This document shows, piece by piece, positions 9,014 through 17,863 of a stretch of DNA of 64,000 bases. The stretch is from NCBI GenBank assembly GCA_031550535.1, contig JAVBOM010000001.1, positions 52,366 to 116,365 on the forward strand, written 5' to 3'. Positions within the stretch are counted from its first letter, which is position 1; each line of letters starts with the position of its first letter. Source of the stretch: Avichristensenella sp031550535. Lineage in GTDB: Bacteria > Bacillota > Clostridia > Christensenellales > Aristaeellaceae. Below the pieces are notes generated by a model. The model saw only the letters and a program-made list of their open reading frames with translations. It had not been told where the DNA came from and ran no database searches. The position numbers and the translations under genes were made by a program.

Positions 9014-9072
9014 CTGGAAAGGCCACTCCGCCGGAGGAAAACCTCCATTTTCGGCATGAAGGAGCGTTTACG

Positions 9073-9321
9073 ATGCAATCGCAAGTCAACATCCGCACCC
9101 TGGTCGGCGGGCCGGTCGGCGTTTCCTTTCTGGACGGCACGGGCACTTCGGGCGTCCTGTGCGACATAGAGGGCAATGAGCTCTACCTGCAGGAGTACAT
9201 GTACCAGGATTTTTTCGCGCTCAAACACTATGACCTGAGCAGGGTTGGCGGAGTATATCCGTTCCCCGAGTGCCAGACGCAGCCGGGGCCGACGCCGTAT
9301 CCGTATCCGATCGTGTATTGA
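9073..9321 (+). CDS. Small protein with Sm-like N-terminal part
   Basis: An 82-residue protein with AAGGAG nine bases before ATG 9073. It has a compact beta-rich core (VNIRTLVGGPVGVSFLDGTG through EGNELYLQEYMYQDFFALK), reminiscent of the small Sm-like/DUF2642-type spore or surface proteins of Firmicutes, and ends in a proline/tyrosine-rich tail (PTPYPYPIVY). The family match is by look only. It has its own terminator at 9350 and a family A repeat upstream. Confidence 0.6.
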   Translation: MQSQVNIRTLVGGPVGVSFLDGTGTSGVLCDIEGNELYLQEYMYQDFFALKHYDLSRVGGVYPFPECQTQPGPTPYPYPIVY

Positions 9322-9349
9322 CGCGGCTGATTCAAAGGGTACATAAAAA

Positions 9350-9377
9350 AGCGAAGGCCGTGGGGCCTTCGTTTTTT
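9350..9377 (+). terminator. Intrinsic terminator
   Basis: GCGAAGGCC-GTGG-GGCCTTCG followed by TTTTTT, 28 bp after the stop of the small gene. Confidence 0.85.
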
Positions 9378-9506
9378 GCGGATCGTTACGCCTTTTCGTA
9401 CCCCGCGTATCCTGCCGGACGTTTCATGATACCAGCATCGAATAGATCCTGCCTTAGGTGGCGCATCGTGCGCCGGTCGTTGCGCGGCAAGCCTGACGCA
9501 TCACAA

Positions 9507-9597
9507 GGCGGACGCGCGATGCGCGCCCCTACGGCCCGTTCGGTTGCCCCTCCCGTGCGTCCTATCCCGCCATAGGGGCGGCCAATGGCCGTCCGCC
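9507..9597. repeat. Family D inverted pair of 26-bp palindromic repeats
   Basis: 9507-9532 (complement) and 9572-9597 share TAGGGGCG at one end and CGTCCGCC at the other. Their palindromic centres differ (CGCATCGCG against GCCAATGGC), yet each stays self-complementary. They face each other across a 39-bp spacer. The rest of the 9378-9663 gap holds nothing I can name. Confidence 0.6.
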
Positions 9598-9663
9598 TGC
9601 CCTTGGCGCGCCCAAGACACCGTGAGCAATCCGAACCCTAATATGCGGGCACACCCCGCGCGC

Positions 9664-10929
9664 TTACGGCGCGACAAACACGCGCGCCTCATCCTCCCCG
9701 GAGAAGGCGCGGAGGAACAGCGGCGCGTCTTGTAATGCGTCCAGCGGCGCACTTTGCGGCGCGTCTTGCGGCGCATCCGGCAGCGAAATCATGCCCTCGC
9801 CTCCCGGGGGGATCGCGTCAAAGCGCAGCGGCACCGCCGCGCCGCTCTCCTGCGCATGAAAACCGGTGATCGGCGCGTCCAACGTGTTTCGCACGCGCAA
9901 CTGCTTCCCTTCCGCCCGCGCGAACGCCACGGTGCCCGCGCGGAAAAGCGCCGCGCCCTCCACCGGCGCGTCCAGCGCCGAAACGGCCCGCATGTCTTTT
10001 GCGAGCGTTTCCCCCGTGCCGCCCTCATAGGCGTGCACGCCTACCAGCACCGGCAGACCATACGCTGCCGTCCCGCGCGCGACCTCCGCTACCCAGGCGG
10101 CGTCCTGCCCATACGCCTGGCTGTACGCCATCGGCAGCGCGAGGTCAACCATCGCCGCAGCGTCCCGGTAATTCTGGCCGTAGTGCACGTCGCTGAAGGC
10201 GGTGTCGGCGTACGCACCCTCCGGCATCAGCGCGGCGCTCACACACAAGGACGGCCTTTCCGCGCGCGCGGCGGCGGTCATCCGGCGGGCAAACGCCAGC
10301 ACATTCTGCCGCCGCACCCTGGCAAACGCGGTTGCGCTTTCGTCCCCGGCGCGGTAGGCGTCAAACAGGCATTCCGGCTCCGGCGCGTCCGCGAAAAACG
10401 TGCGGATCATCAGTCGCCGCAGGTGTTCCGGCTCCGCGCCCGCGTCCGCGTACCGGCGCGCGTCGTCCTCCGACCAGCCGTACACCGCGTGGTTGTAGCG
10501 GATGTAGTCCAGGTGCAGCCCGTCCACGGGGTATTGCCGGACGAGCGCCGCGACAAAGCCCTCCAGGTAGCGCGCGTACGCCTCATCCGCAATGCTCACG
10601 ATGTCCCGGTCGCGGCCGCGCGTGAAGTGCACCAGGCCGCTTTCCGGGTGCGCCGCCTTGTACAGCGCGTCCGACGCGGAGGTCAGCCACGCGTGCACGC
10701 GGATGCCCCGCGCGTGGGCCGCGTCCAGCAGTTCCCGGAGCAAATCCCGGTCCGGGTCAGCCACGCCGAGCACGCCGCCGATGGGCGCGCACGAGGCCCG
10801 GCCGTTCAGCCCCTTCGTCAGGAAGAAAATATCCGTCACCCCGGCGAAGGCGCAGTCGGCGGAGGCCCTTTCCGCGCCGTGCCGCAGGGGCAAGTCCGCC
10901 CACATCCAGATGCCAAGCCGTTTGCTCAT
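9664..10929 (-). CDS. Putative GHL10-type glycoside hydrolase
   Basis: A 421-residue cytoplasmic protein without a signal peptide. It resembles the GHL10/DUF187 (beta/alpha)8-barrel family: IWMWADLPL at the start, GIRVHAWL near 90, and the key motif DGLHLDYIRY near 150 with the likely catalytic acidic residues. A C-terminal tail has a short degenerate repeat (DAPQDAPQSAPLDALQDAPL). It starts 10 bp after the stop of the ROK regulator and probably belongs to the same unit, so it likely acts on an oligosaccharide imported by the transporter at 15.6-19.3 kb. The substrate is unknown. Confidence 0.7.
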   Translation of the reverse strand: MSKRLGIWMWADLPLRHGAERASADCAFAGVTDIFFLTKGLNGRASCAPIGGVLGVADPDRDLLRELLDAAHARGIRVHAWLTSASDALYKAAHPESGLVHFTRGRDRDIVSIADEAYARYLEGFVAALVRQYPVDGLHLDYIRYNHAVYGWSEDDARRYADAGAEPEHLRRLMIRTFFADAPEPECLFDAYRAGDESATAFARVRRQNVLAFARRMTAAARAERPSLCVSAALMPEGAYADTAFSDVHYGQNYRDAAAMVDLALPMAYSQAYGQDAAWVAEVARGTAAYGLPVLVGVHAYEGGTGETLAKDMRAVSALDAPVEGAALFRAGTVAFARAEGKQLRVRNTLDAPITGFHAQESGAAVPLRFDAIPPGGEGMISLPDAPQDAPQSAPLDALQDAPLFLRAFSGEDEARVFVAP

Positions 10930-10939
10930 ACCTGTACCC

Positions 10940-12106
10940 TCACGAAATGCGCGCGATCCACTCGCGGCTGAGCACCTGCGCCGCGCCGCGCAGGATGCCC
11001 GTGTCGCCCGGCACGGACAGCAAGGCCGGCGGCTTTCTGGCCGCGCCCGCCATCCGCGCGGCCAGGCGCATGCCGATGCGGTCGGTGAACAGGTCCTGGT
11101 GCGGCGCGGCGTACCGGCAGTCGATGACGATGTGCGACGGGTCCAGCAGCCAGACGACGGAGAACAGCATGTCCCCCACCGTGTCGGCGGCGTTAAGCAG
11201 CGCCCACTGGTAGCGGGGGAAGTCGTCCGCCGCGCGGAGGGCGAGGCGGCTCAGCAGATCGCTCTCGCTGTCAAACTCCGCCGCGTCCAGCCCGCAGGCG
11301 CGCGCGAACGCCCGTACGGAGAGCCTGCTCTCGTAGTTCGTGCCGTCGCCCAGCGTGAGCTGCCCGACATCGCCCGCGGCGGCGTTCAACCCGCGCAGCA
11401 CGTTTCCGCCGTGGATCGTCGCGCCGCCGACGCCTTCGCCGATATAGGCGTAGTACAACACCTCGCAGTCCGCCCGCGTGGCCAGCGGCATGTACGCCCG
11501 GACGGCGAACTTGACATCCTCGTCCACATAGTAATCGTACTGCCCAAGCTCCTCGCGCAGCAGCTTTTTCACCGGCAGCGCGTTTAGCGCCGGAATGCGC
11601 TGGTTGACCACCGTATCGCTCGCCACGTCATAGGGGCCGGGCGCGACCACCGCGACGCCGAGAATCTCCCGGTCGCGGAGCGCCGTTTCGATCACGCCGC
11701 GCGCCTCGCGCAGGAAATCGCGCAGGTTGAGGATGAAGTCGCGGTCCTTGTCATACGGCCACGGCGCGCTCTCGTAGACCGTGGACAGGTCCAGCGCCAG
11801 CGCGCGGAAGTGAAAGTGCACCGCCGTCAGGTCCAGCAGCAGCCACGCGTGCCGCGATGTACACAGGGAGATCAGGTCCGCCTTGCGCCCGGTGCCCCGC
11901 CGCCCGTCCGGGCCGGGGCGGTCCGGGGTGGCGAAGTCCAGCACGTGGCAGCGGTTGAGGTGGTCCACCAGGTTGGTGATCGTCATCGGGCTCAGGCCCG
12001 TGCCCTCCGCCAGCGCGTGCCGCGTCAGCGCGCTCTGCGCGGTGAGCAGTGTCCAGATCCGCTCGATGTTTTGTCTTCGTATGCTCTGTTGATCGATGGT
12101 GCGCAC
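10940..12106 (-). CDS. ROK family transcriptional regulator
   Basis: A 388-residue protein. An N-terminal winged helix (about 10-65: RRQNIERIWTLL, then LSPMTITNLVDHL) resembles NagC/XylR regulators. The ROK ATPase-fold domain follows (GVAVVAPGPYD near 155, IGEGVGGATIHGGNVLRG near 225), but the usual cysteine-rich zinc motif of ROK kinases is not obvious. ROK regulators sense sugars or phosphosugars and control transport and catabolic genes, so this is the likely local regulator of the cluster. A family A repeat lies just upstream of its start. Confidence 0.85.
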   Translation of the reverse strand: MRTIDQQSIRRQNIERIWTLLTAQSALTRHALAEGTGLSPMTITNLVDHLNRCHVLDFATPDRPGPDGRRGTGRKADLISLCTSRHAWLLLDLTAVHFHFRALALDLSTVYESAPWPYDKDRDFILNLRDFLREARGVIETALRDREILGVAVVAPGPYDVASDTVVNQRIPALNALPVKKLLREELGQYDYYVDEDVKFAVRAYMPLATRADCEVLYYAYIGEGVGGATIHGGNVLRGLNAAAGDVGQLTLGDGTNYESRLSVRAFARACGLDAAEFDSESDLLSRLALRAADDFPRYQWALLNAADTVGDMLFSVVWLLDPSHIVIDCRYAAPHQDLFTDRIGMRLAARMAGAARKPPALLSVPGDTGILRGAAQVLSREWIARIS

Positions 12107-12136
12107 GTGTTTCCCCTCACTGTGTCGTATTCTTTG

Positions 12137-12195
12137 GTGGCGGCGGGGATTCCCGAATCCACGCCATAAAGGGAGTTCTCCAGAAATCGCTACCT
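12137..12195 (-). repeat. Family A repeat overlapping the end of the ceramidase-like gene
   Basis: GTGGCGGCGGGGATTCCCGAATCC is followed by ACGCCATAAAGGG and a degraded second hairpin ending in GCTACC. The CTA of that end (12190-12192) is the stop codon TAG of the gene read from 13422, so the insertion defines that protein's C-terminus. Confidence 0.7.
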
Positions 12196-13422
12196 TTGTT
12201 CCGTAAGCATCCTGCCCACCTCGCGGCCCAGCCGCTCCGCCTCGCCCGCCATCGGCGGCAGGCGCTTGTACAGGAAGGAGGATTCCAGCGCGGCGTATGC
12301 CCCCCGGTCGATGTCGTCGTCGGTCGGGAGGTAGCCGAGCAGCTCTTCGGCGCAGCCGAGCACCAGGGCGCGCGGGTCGCGAAGCGCCGCGCGGATCAGC
12401 TCGCCCGTGCGCACAAAGCCCTCGAACGGGAGCGCCACGATGGGCACGCCGCCCAGCCGCAGATACGCGATGGAGAGCGCCTCCGCTTTCGGCAGCGCGT
12501 CAAAGCGGGCGAGCATTTCGCCCTCCCATGTCCGCGCGACCCTTTGCGCGCCGGGGTCCGTGGCGCGTGCCACAGCGCCCCGCGCGGTTTGGGTGATGTC
12601 CTCGCGCGTGACGGGGAGCAGGCGCAGCGTCCAGTCCAGGCGGCCACCCCGCACCGTGACGGGCAGGGGGCGGAGCGCAGCGGTAAAGCCGTCCACGATG
12701 GCCCGCGCGAACGCCTCGCACCGCGCGTCGCGCGCCTCCTTCGGGCAGGGCGCGGGGTCGATGTCCCCGCACAGGCCGTTCAGGTACAGGGGCAGCAGGC
12801 CGCACTTGGCCAGCAGCGTACACACCTGCCCCGGGTAGTCGGCCGAGATGCCGGAGATCCGGCCGCGCGTCACCGGGTGGCAGGCGTAGGACGCGATGGC
12901 GATGGGGTTCGCGCACACTCTGTCAATGCGGAACGCGCGCACAAGCCCGTCCACCGGCCCGTCGGGGCTCGTCCGGTTATACGCGAACGGCTCCGCCAGC
13001 GGCGCGCAGCCGCCGCGCAGCCCGGTCACGACGGCCAGGTTGGAAAAGGCGCGGTCGCACGCCGCCTGAATCGGCCGGGCCGCCGATTCGGCATAGCCGG
13101 GGTCTACCTCGCCGCAGCCTTCGTGGTACTTCAGCGCGGGCCCGGTGTGCGTGTGGATGCTGACGATCATCGCGCGCTCCTTCGGCACGCCGTGCCGGTC
13201 CCGCAGGTGCGCCAGCACCGTGGACACGAGGGACGCGCTCAGCCCCAGCACGTCGCAGCAGACGATCGCATACCGCAGTCCGTCACACTCAAACGCGACG
13301 GCGCGCGCGAACAGCGGGTCCCGCACATGCGTTGCCCGCCGCTCAAGGTAATACCCGTACCCGGCCAGCTCCACGCCGACCGGCGGCGTCATGTCCGCCG
13401 CGCCCCAGCCTGCTTTCATCAT
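12190..13422 (-). CDS. Neutral/alkaline ceramidase N-terminal-like hydrolase
   Basis: A 410-residue protein without a signal peptide, started at ATG 13422 with AAGGAG ten bases before. It carries the zinc-site motif of the neutral ceramidase fold (VSIHTHTGP near 90), a histidine in YACHPVTRG, SADYPG, and NGLCGDIDPAP, but only the catalytic domain, much shorter than secreted ceramidases. Short Firmicutes members of this family sit in sugar loci and are uncharacterised; a sugar or glycolipid-like substrate is likely here. The stop codon lies in a family A repeat. Confidence 0.75.
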   Translation of the reverse strand: MMKAGWGAADMTPPVGVELAGYGYYLERRATHVRDPLFARAVAFECDGLRYAIVCCDVLGLSASLVSTVLAHLRDRHGVPKERAMIVSIHTHTGPALKYHEGCGEVDPGYAESAARPIQAACDRAFSNLAVVTGLRGGCAPLAEPFAYNRTSPDGPVDGLVRAFRIDRVCANPIAIASYACHPVTRGRISGISADYPGQVCTLLAKCGLLPLYLNGLCGDIDPAPCPKEARDARCEAFARAIVDGFTAALRPLPVTVRGGRLDWTLRLLPVTREDITQTARGAVARATDPGAQRVARTWEGEMLARFDALPKAEALSIAYLRLGGVPIVALPFEGFVRTGELIRAALRDPRALVLGCAEELLGYLPTDDDIDRGAYAALESSFLYKRLPPMAGEAERLGREVGRMLTEQR

Positions 13423-13439
13423 GATAGGCGCGCTCCTTC

Positions 13440-13585
13440 TGGGAGGTTTGGAGGGGCGTGAGCCGCCTCCGAGTGAAATCAAGCCCGGTGGCGTGTACGT
13501 CGGGCCGCCCGGAAATGCCAAAGCATTTCAGGCCGAATCCTCCTCGCTCCATCTCCATCAAAAAGCCTCGGCTTTTTGATGGAGC
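13440..13585. repeat. Family B hairpin-rich element, copy 2
   Basis: The first 70 bp align with copy 1 at 5868-5930 (GGAGGTTTGGAGGGGCGTGAG ... GGCGTGTACGTCGG-CCGCC). They are followed by copy-specific hairpins GAAATGC-CAAA-GCATTTC (about 13515) and ATCAAAAAGC-CTCG-GCTTTTTGAT (about 13557). It sits between the SIS gene and the ceramidase-like gene. Confidence 0.65.
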
Positions 13586-13588
13586 ATC

Positions 13589-14320
13589 CTACAATCCGGG
13601 AATTACCCCCCGGAAAGCCTCAATATACCGCGCGTTGATCTCGTCGCCCCCGTCGATGTTGCTGGACGCGTAAAACCCGAGGTCCGCGCCGCGCTCCTGG
13701 CCGATCTCCGCCACGCGGCACACGATGGCCTGCAGGATGGCCGCGCCCACCGCCGTGGACGTGGGCCCGACCATGCGGCCGCCCGCGGAAAACACCGCGT
13801 CGCCGGGCACACCGCCGTTGTCCAGCACCAGGTCGCACGCCTCGAACAGCCGCTTCCCCAGCGGATTGCGCGCGGAGACGGACCGCGAGTGCATAAGCGA
13901 GGTCAGCGCGATGGTGTACGCGCCGCGCTTTCGGGCCTCGTCCGCCAGCTCCACCGGCGCGGTGTTGCGGCCGGAGTTGGACACGCAAAGAAGGACGTCC
14001 CCCGCGCCGACCGGGTAGCGCGTCAGCAGCGCGGCGGCCATGCCTGGCTTCCGCTCCCAGTCCGTGCTCTCGCTGGCGGAAATGTGCAGCATCAGCCGCT
14101 CGTCCAGGATCGGGCAGACGCGGACCAGCCCGCCCGCGCGGTAGAACAGCTCCAGCGCGAGCAAATGCCCGTGCCCCGTGCCGAACGTGTAGACCATGCG
14201 CTCCGCCGCCGCGCAGTCCGCGATGCGCCGCGCGGCCGTCTCCATCGCGTCCCGCTGTTCGGGCAGAACGCGCCCGAGGATTGCCAGCAGGCTGGCGAAG
14301 TATTGCTCGTGTGCCTCCAT
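13589..14320 (-). CDS. SIS domain phosphosugar-binding protein (UPF0309-like)
   Basis: A 243-residue protein started at ATG 14320 (AAGGAG, 9-base gap). It is one sugar-isomerase (SIS) domain: FGTGHGHLLALELFYRAGGL near 48, VLLCVSNSGRNTAPVELA near 115, TSLMHSRSVSARNPLGK and VGPTSTAVGAA. These match the UPF0309 family, uncharacterised SIS proteins of Firmicutes usually next to amino-sugar genes. It starts 13 bp after the BadF-type kinase, so it probably handles the phosphosugar that the kinase makes (isomerisation or etherase-type step). The exact reaction is inferred. Confidence 0.8.
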   Translation of the reverse strand: MEAHEQYFASLLAILGRVLPEQRDAMETAARRIADCAAAERMVYTFGTGHGHLLALELFYRAGGLVRVCPILDERLMLHISASESTDWERKPGMAAALLTRYPVGAGDVLLCVSNSGRNTAPVELADEARKRGAYTIALTSLMHSRSVSARNPLGKRLFEACDLVLDNGGVPGDAVFSAGGRMVGPTSTAVGAAILQAIVCRVAEIGQERGADLGFYASSNIDGGDEINARYIEAFRGVIPGL

Positions 14321-14333
14321 CGTGACATTCTCC

Positions 14334-15302
14334 TTATTGATTATAGACTTGCCGGTAGCTCTCGTCCAGCCGCGCGAGCAGCGCATCGTCCAGCGCGCCG
14401 CGCTTTTTGTAGCAGTGGATCAGCGCGCCGATTTCCGGCGGGTACAGTGGCATCCCGACGGATACGCCCGGAACGCGCGCGTCCAGCAGCCGCGCGTAGC
14501 GGTCCCGGACCTGCGCGTGGTGCTGGAATACCCCGCCGTGCAGCCCCACCTGCCGCACGCGCGGGTGCTCCGCCAGCAGCGACGCGGTCTGCCGCACAAG
14601 GTGCGCGATGTGCCGGTCCACGATGGCCGAGGCCATGGCGTCCCCGCCCTCCGCCAGCGCCAGCACGTTCTGGGCGAAGCGCGCGATGCGGCCCGGCGCG
14701 CAGTCCGGCGCGTACAGCCGCTCGATCAGCGCGCGCGGCGTGTGCAGGTCAAACTCGCGGACGGCCTCCGCGCAGAGCGCCGTGGCCGGCGAAAGGCCCT
14801 CCCACGCGTCGGCGGCGGCGGACAGCCCGTCCACCGCGAGCTGGAAGGCGGAGCCCGCGTCAAAGAGCAGATGCCCCCAGCCGCCGCGCACGTGGCTGAC
14901 GCCGGCCTCGTCCAGCAGCATCAGGATGGAGCCCGTGCCGCAGATGACAATCATGCCCGGGCTGCCCAGCGTCAGGCCGATCAGCGCGGTGTACGCGTCG
15001 GACTGCATGTCGATTTTGTCCGGCGGGAACGCGTCCCCGGCAAAGTCGCGCACGGTTTCGGGCCTGGCCTCCGCGTCCAGCGCGGACATGCCGATCGACA
15101 GCGCGTCGTACGGGCCGCCGCAGGCCGCTTGCAGATTCTCCACAACGCGGCGCAGGTTTTCGCGGGCGCGGTCCATGCCGATTTTATAGTAGTTGATGCC
15201 CGCGCCGCGCGCCACGGCCAGCACCGTGCCGTCGTCCCGCGCGGCCACGGCGGCCGTATGGCTTCCGCCGCCATCCACTCCGATGATCCAACCTGAGGCC
15301 AT
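14334..15302 (-). CDS. BadF/BadG/BcrA-type ATPase, probable N-acetylglucosamine kinase
   Basis: A 322-residue cytoplasmic sugar kinase of the BadF/BadG/BcrA ATPase family. The phosphate-1 motif IGVDGGGSHTAAV starts near residue 7, the central GSPGMIVICGTGS near 115, then GGWGHLLFDAGSAF and a late VGLHGGVF. ATG 15302 has AGGGGTG 8 bases upstream; codons farther upstream lie in family A repeats and are not protein-like. It is the first gene of the leftward catabolic unit, divergent from the transporter. An amino-sugar substrate is inferred from family and the SIS neighbour. Confidence 0.8.
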   Translation of the reverse strand: MASGWIIGVDGGGSHTAAVAARDDGTVLAVARGAGINYYKIGMDRARENLRRVVENLQAACGGPYDALSIGMSALDAEARPETVRDFAGDAFPPDKIDMQSDAYTALIGLTLGSPGMIVICGTGSILMLLDEAGVSHVRGGWGHLLFDAGSAFQLAVDGLSAAADAWEGLSPATALCAEAVREFDLHTPRALIERLYAPDCAPGRIARFAQNVLALAEGGDAMASAIVDRHIAHLVRQTASLLAEHPRVRQVGLHGGVFQHHAQVRDRYARLLDARVPGVSVGMPLYPPEIGALIHCYKKRGALDDALLARLDESYRQVYNQ

Positions 15303-15336
15303 CGCCGCGTCACCCCTGCATGCGTTACGTACTGAT

Positions 15337-15466
15337 GAGGTAAGGATTCCTGACGGAATCCTCTTATGGCGACCGATTCTTCGAATCCGCGCCGCCGTCA
15401 ATGAGGCGAGGAACCGAAGATTCCGAGCCATAAAGGGATTTCGCAAGAAATCCCCACCGCTTACCA
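15337..15466. repeat. Two family A repeats in inverted order
   Basis: The first copy reads GAGGTAAGGATTCC-TGAC-GGAATCC...CGCCGCC (15337-15399). The second reads the other way (GAGGCG ... CCATAAAGGGATTTCGCAAGAAATCCCC, about 15400-15466). They fill the divergent region between the kinase and the transporter. Confidence 0.75.
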
Positions 15467-15538
15467 TAATGTCCTTTCGACGGAATATGAGCAATTCCTC
15501 TCGCTTTCAATAATTTGTACAATGTGTTTATCTATAGC

Positions 15539-15567
15539 TTGTATTTAACGGTGCGCCGTGCTATAAT
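15539..15567 (+). promoter_or_regulatory. Sigma-A promoter of the sugar transporter operon
   Basis: TTGTAT (15539-15544), 17-bp spacer, TATAAT (15562-15567). An 8-bp palindrome TTGTACAA lies upstream at about 15515-15522 and could be a regulator site, perhaps for the ROK protein; that link is a guess. Confidence 0.65.
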
Positions 15568-15610
15568 CAGTACGGTCCTATCCCCATGGCTACCCCGGCC
15601 CTGAGAGGAA

Positions 15611-16591
15611 GTGAGACGCGCCGTGTCCGTAAAGCAAGCGCCCCTGCCCCGCGCCCGCAAGCGCCGCAGGCGGTTTACCAAGGACGATCTGGAGCTGACC
15701 GGCCTTTCCTTCTGCACGGTGCTGTGGTTCATCTCGTTTTGCTATGTGCCGTTCTTCGGCATTGTCTTTGCCTTCAAAAACTATAAATTCGCGCCCGGCA
15801 AGGGCTTCATTTACAGCCTGTTTGTCAACAGCAAGTGGGTAGGCTTTCGGAATTTCGAATTTCTGTTCAAGACGCCGGACATCGGCAACATTCTGCGCAA
15901 CACGCTGGGCTATAATGTGATCTTCATCGTCATCGGCGTCACGCTGCCGGTCGCCCTGGCCATCATGATTACGGAGATGCACTCCCGGAAGCTGGCGAAA
16001 ACCTGCCAGACGGCCATGTTCCTGCCGCATTTTCTTTCCTGGGTGGTTGTCAGCTATTTTGTGTTCGCCTTTCTCTCGTCCGACAAGGGGCTGATCAATA
16101 CCTTTCTCCGCGCGCGGGGCGGCACGGGCATCATGTGGTATCTGGAACCGAAATACTGGCCGTTCATTCTGGTGTTCGTCAACACCTGGAAAACGATCGG
16201 CTATTCCATGGTCGTCTACATGGCCTCCATCACGGGCATTGACCGCGCCCTGTACGAGAGCGCGGTGATCGATGGCGCGAGCAAGTGGCAGCAGATCAAG
16301 GGCATCACGCTGCCACTGCTCCGGCCCATCATCTCCATCATGCTGATTCTGAACCTGGGCCACATTTTCAGCTCGGACTTCGGATTGTTTTTCCGTGTGC
16401 CCCGGGACTCCAACTCCCTGGTGAATGTGACGCAGACGCTGGACGTGTACGTGTACAAGGCGCTGATGCAGCAGAACAACTTCAATTACTCTTCCGCGAC
16501 CGGTCTCTTGCAGAGCGTGTGCGGCTGCATCACCATCCTGGTCGCCAACAAAGTGGTGAAGCGGATCGACCCGGAGAGCGGATTGTTTTGA
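15611..16591 (+). CDS. ABC sugar transporter permease, LplB type
   Basis: A 326-residue inner-membrane permease with six predicted helices and the EAA loop YESAVIDGASKWQQIKGITLPLL near 218-240, which docks the ATPase. It belongs to the LplB/YtcP group of carbohydrate importers, which often lack a linked ATPase gene and share one such as MsmK; none is present here. Start uncertain: GTG 15611, almost on top of GAGAGGA, or GTG 15623. It is the first gene of an operon with 16863 and 17864, interrupted by a 270-bp family B element. Confidence 0.85.
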   Translation: MRRAVSVKQAPLPRARKRRRRFTKDDLELTGLSFCTVLWFISFCYVPFFGIVFAFKNYKFAPGKGFIYSLFVNSKWVGFRNFEFLFKTPDIGNILRNTLGYNVIFIVIGVTLPVALAIMITEMHSRKLAKTCQTAMFLPHFLSWVVVSYFVFAFLSSDKGLINTFLRARGGTGIMWYLEPKYWPFILVFVNTWKTIGYSMVVYMASITGIDRALYESAVIDGASKWQQIKGITLPLLRPIISIMLILNLGHIFSSDFGLFFRVPRDSNSLVNVTQTLDVYVYKALMQQNNFNYSSATGLLQSVCGCITILVANKVVKRIDPESGLF

Positions 16592-16850
16592 TCCCAGGAC
16601 GATTTCGTAGAAATCGTCCTGGGAGAAGGCCCGGCCCCTGAACGCCTGCGGGCGTTCCGGGCGGCGCCGGGACTGCCGGAAATGATCCCGCCACCAGTCC
16701 TGCGGGACTGGTTCTGGGACCTTCGACCCACCGTACATGCCGCTGGGTCTGATTGCATACGAGAGACTGCGGTCTCTCGTGCTCTCTGCTGGGTTCACCG
16801 GTTTGTAATGAAATCGTTCTGGTCCTAGGCAGGATAATGCTGAAAGGAAA
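16592..16850. repeat. Family B hairpin-rich element, copy 3, inside the transporter operon
   Basis: The gap between the permease genes holds perfect hairpins ACGATTTC-GTA-GAAATCGT (about 16603), GAACGC-CTGCGG-GCGTTC (about 16640), CCAGTC-CTGCG-GGACTGG (about 16695) and GAGAGAC-TGCG-GTCTCTC (about 16760). A stretch at 16730-16757 matches the complement of copy 1 (CGTACA-GCCG--GGG--TGATT). The CCAGTC hairpin is shared with copy 1. Confidence 0.6.
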
Positions 16851-16862
16851 AAGGGTGACACG

Positions 16863-17804
16863 ATGGCCGGAAAAACCGCGCGGACGCCGCATACGGACAG
16901 CCTGTCCCGCTTTAACCGCGTATCCGGGTGGAGCAACGCGGCGATCAGCGTGCTGTTCATTCTGCTGGCGCTGATGGCCTTCCTGCCGATGATCTTTGTG
17001 TTCATGATTTCGATTTCATCGGAGGCGTCCATCGCGCACAACGGGTACAGCTTTTTTCCGGCGGAGTATTCCACCGCGGCGTATGCGCAGCTTTGGCAGT
17101 CCCGGGACTACATCGGCCGTTCGTTCCTCAACTCCATCGGCATCACGGGGATCGGCACCTGTCTGGGCCTCTTCCTGATCGGCACCATGGGGTACGCGCT
17201 GTCCCGGCCGAACTATTTCTTCAAGGGAATCTATACCTGGCTGGTATTCATCCCGATGCTGTTTTCCGGCGGACTGGTGGCCAGCTACATGATTAACACG
17301 CAGATCTATCACCTGAAGGACACCTACGCCGTGCTGGTGCTGCTGGGTGCGTGCTCGCCGTGGTACATCATCATCATGCGCACGTTTTTCCAGACCACCA
17401 TCCCGGATTCGATCATCGAATCGGGCAAGATTGACGGGGCGTCGCAGCTCCGCATCTTCGGGCAGCTCGTCCTGCCCATCTCCCTGCCCGTCATCGCGAC
17501 CATCGGCCTGTTCCTGACGTTCAACTTCTGGAACGCGTGGTACACGGCGATGCTGTACATCACCACGAACCACAAGGAGCTGTACCCGCTGCAATACGTG
17601 CTCATCAGCATTGAGCGGAATGTCGATTTCCTCGCCCGGCGCGAGGAATACGCCTCCGCCACGGGCACGCTGGCCGCCAGCATGCCCACGGAGACCATCC
17701 GCATGGCGATTGTGATGGTGATCGTGCTGCCAATCGCGTGCTCATACCCGTTCTTTCAGCGGTATTTCGTTAGTGGGCTGACCATCGGGTCGGTGAAGGG
17801 GTAG
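16863..17804 (+). CDS. ABC sugar transporter permease, YtcP/LplC type
   Basis: A 313-residue permease with an AAGGGTG site before ATG 16863. It has six helices, an EAA loop ESGKIDGASQLRIFGQLVLP near 187-206, and the family's C-terminal signature FFQRYFVSGLTIGSVKG. Partner of the LplB-type permease at 15611 and of the binding protein at 17864; together they import an oligosaccharide or glycoside. The spacing from the first permease is enlarged by an inserted family B element, which could attenuate expression of the downstream genes. Confidence 0.9.
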   Translation: MAGKTARTPHTDSLSRFNRVSGWSNAAISVLFILLALMAFLPMIFVFMISISSEASIAHNGYSFFPAEYSTAAYAQLWQSRDYIGRSFLNSIGITGIGTCLGLFLIGTMGYALSRPNYFFKGIYTWLVFIPMLFSGGLVASYMINTQIYHLKDTYAVLVLLGACSPWYIIIMRTFFQTTIPDSIIESGKIDGASQLRIFGQLVLPISLPVIATIGLFLTFNFWNAWYTAMLYITTNHKELYPLQYVLISIERNVDFLARREEYASATGTLAASMPTETIRMAIVMVIVLPIACSYPFFQRYFVSGLTIGSVKG

Positions 17805-17863
17805 GCAACAAACGGCATCGGCCGTTTTGGATAATTACACCCACATCATAAGGAGGAATCGGC

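Noticed and set aside
15614..17074. A 494-codon minus-strand gene opposite the transporter permeases
   Set aside because: It is a shadow of two clear permease genes and runs through the family B element.
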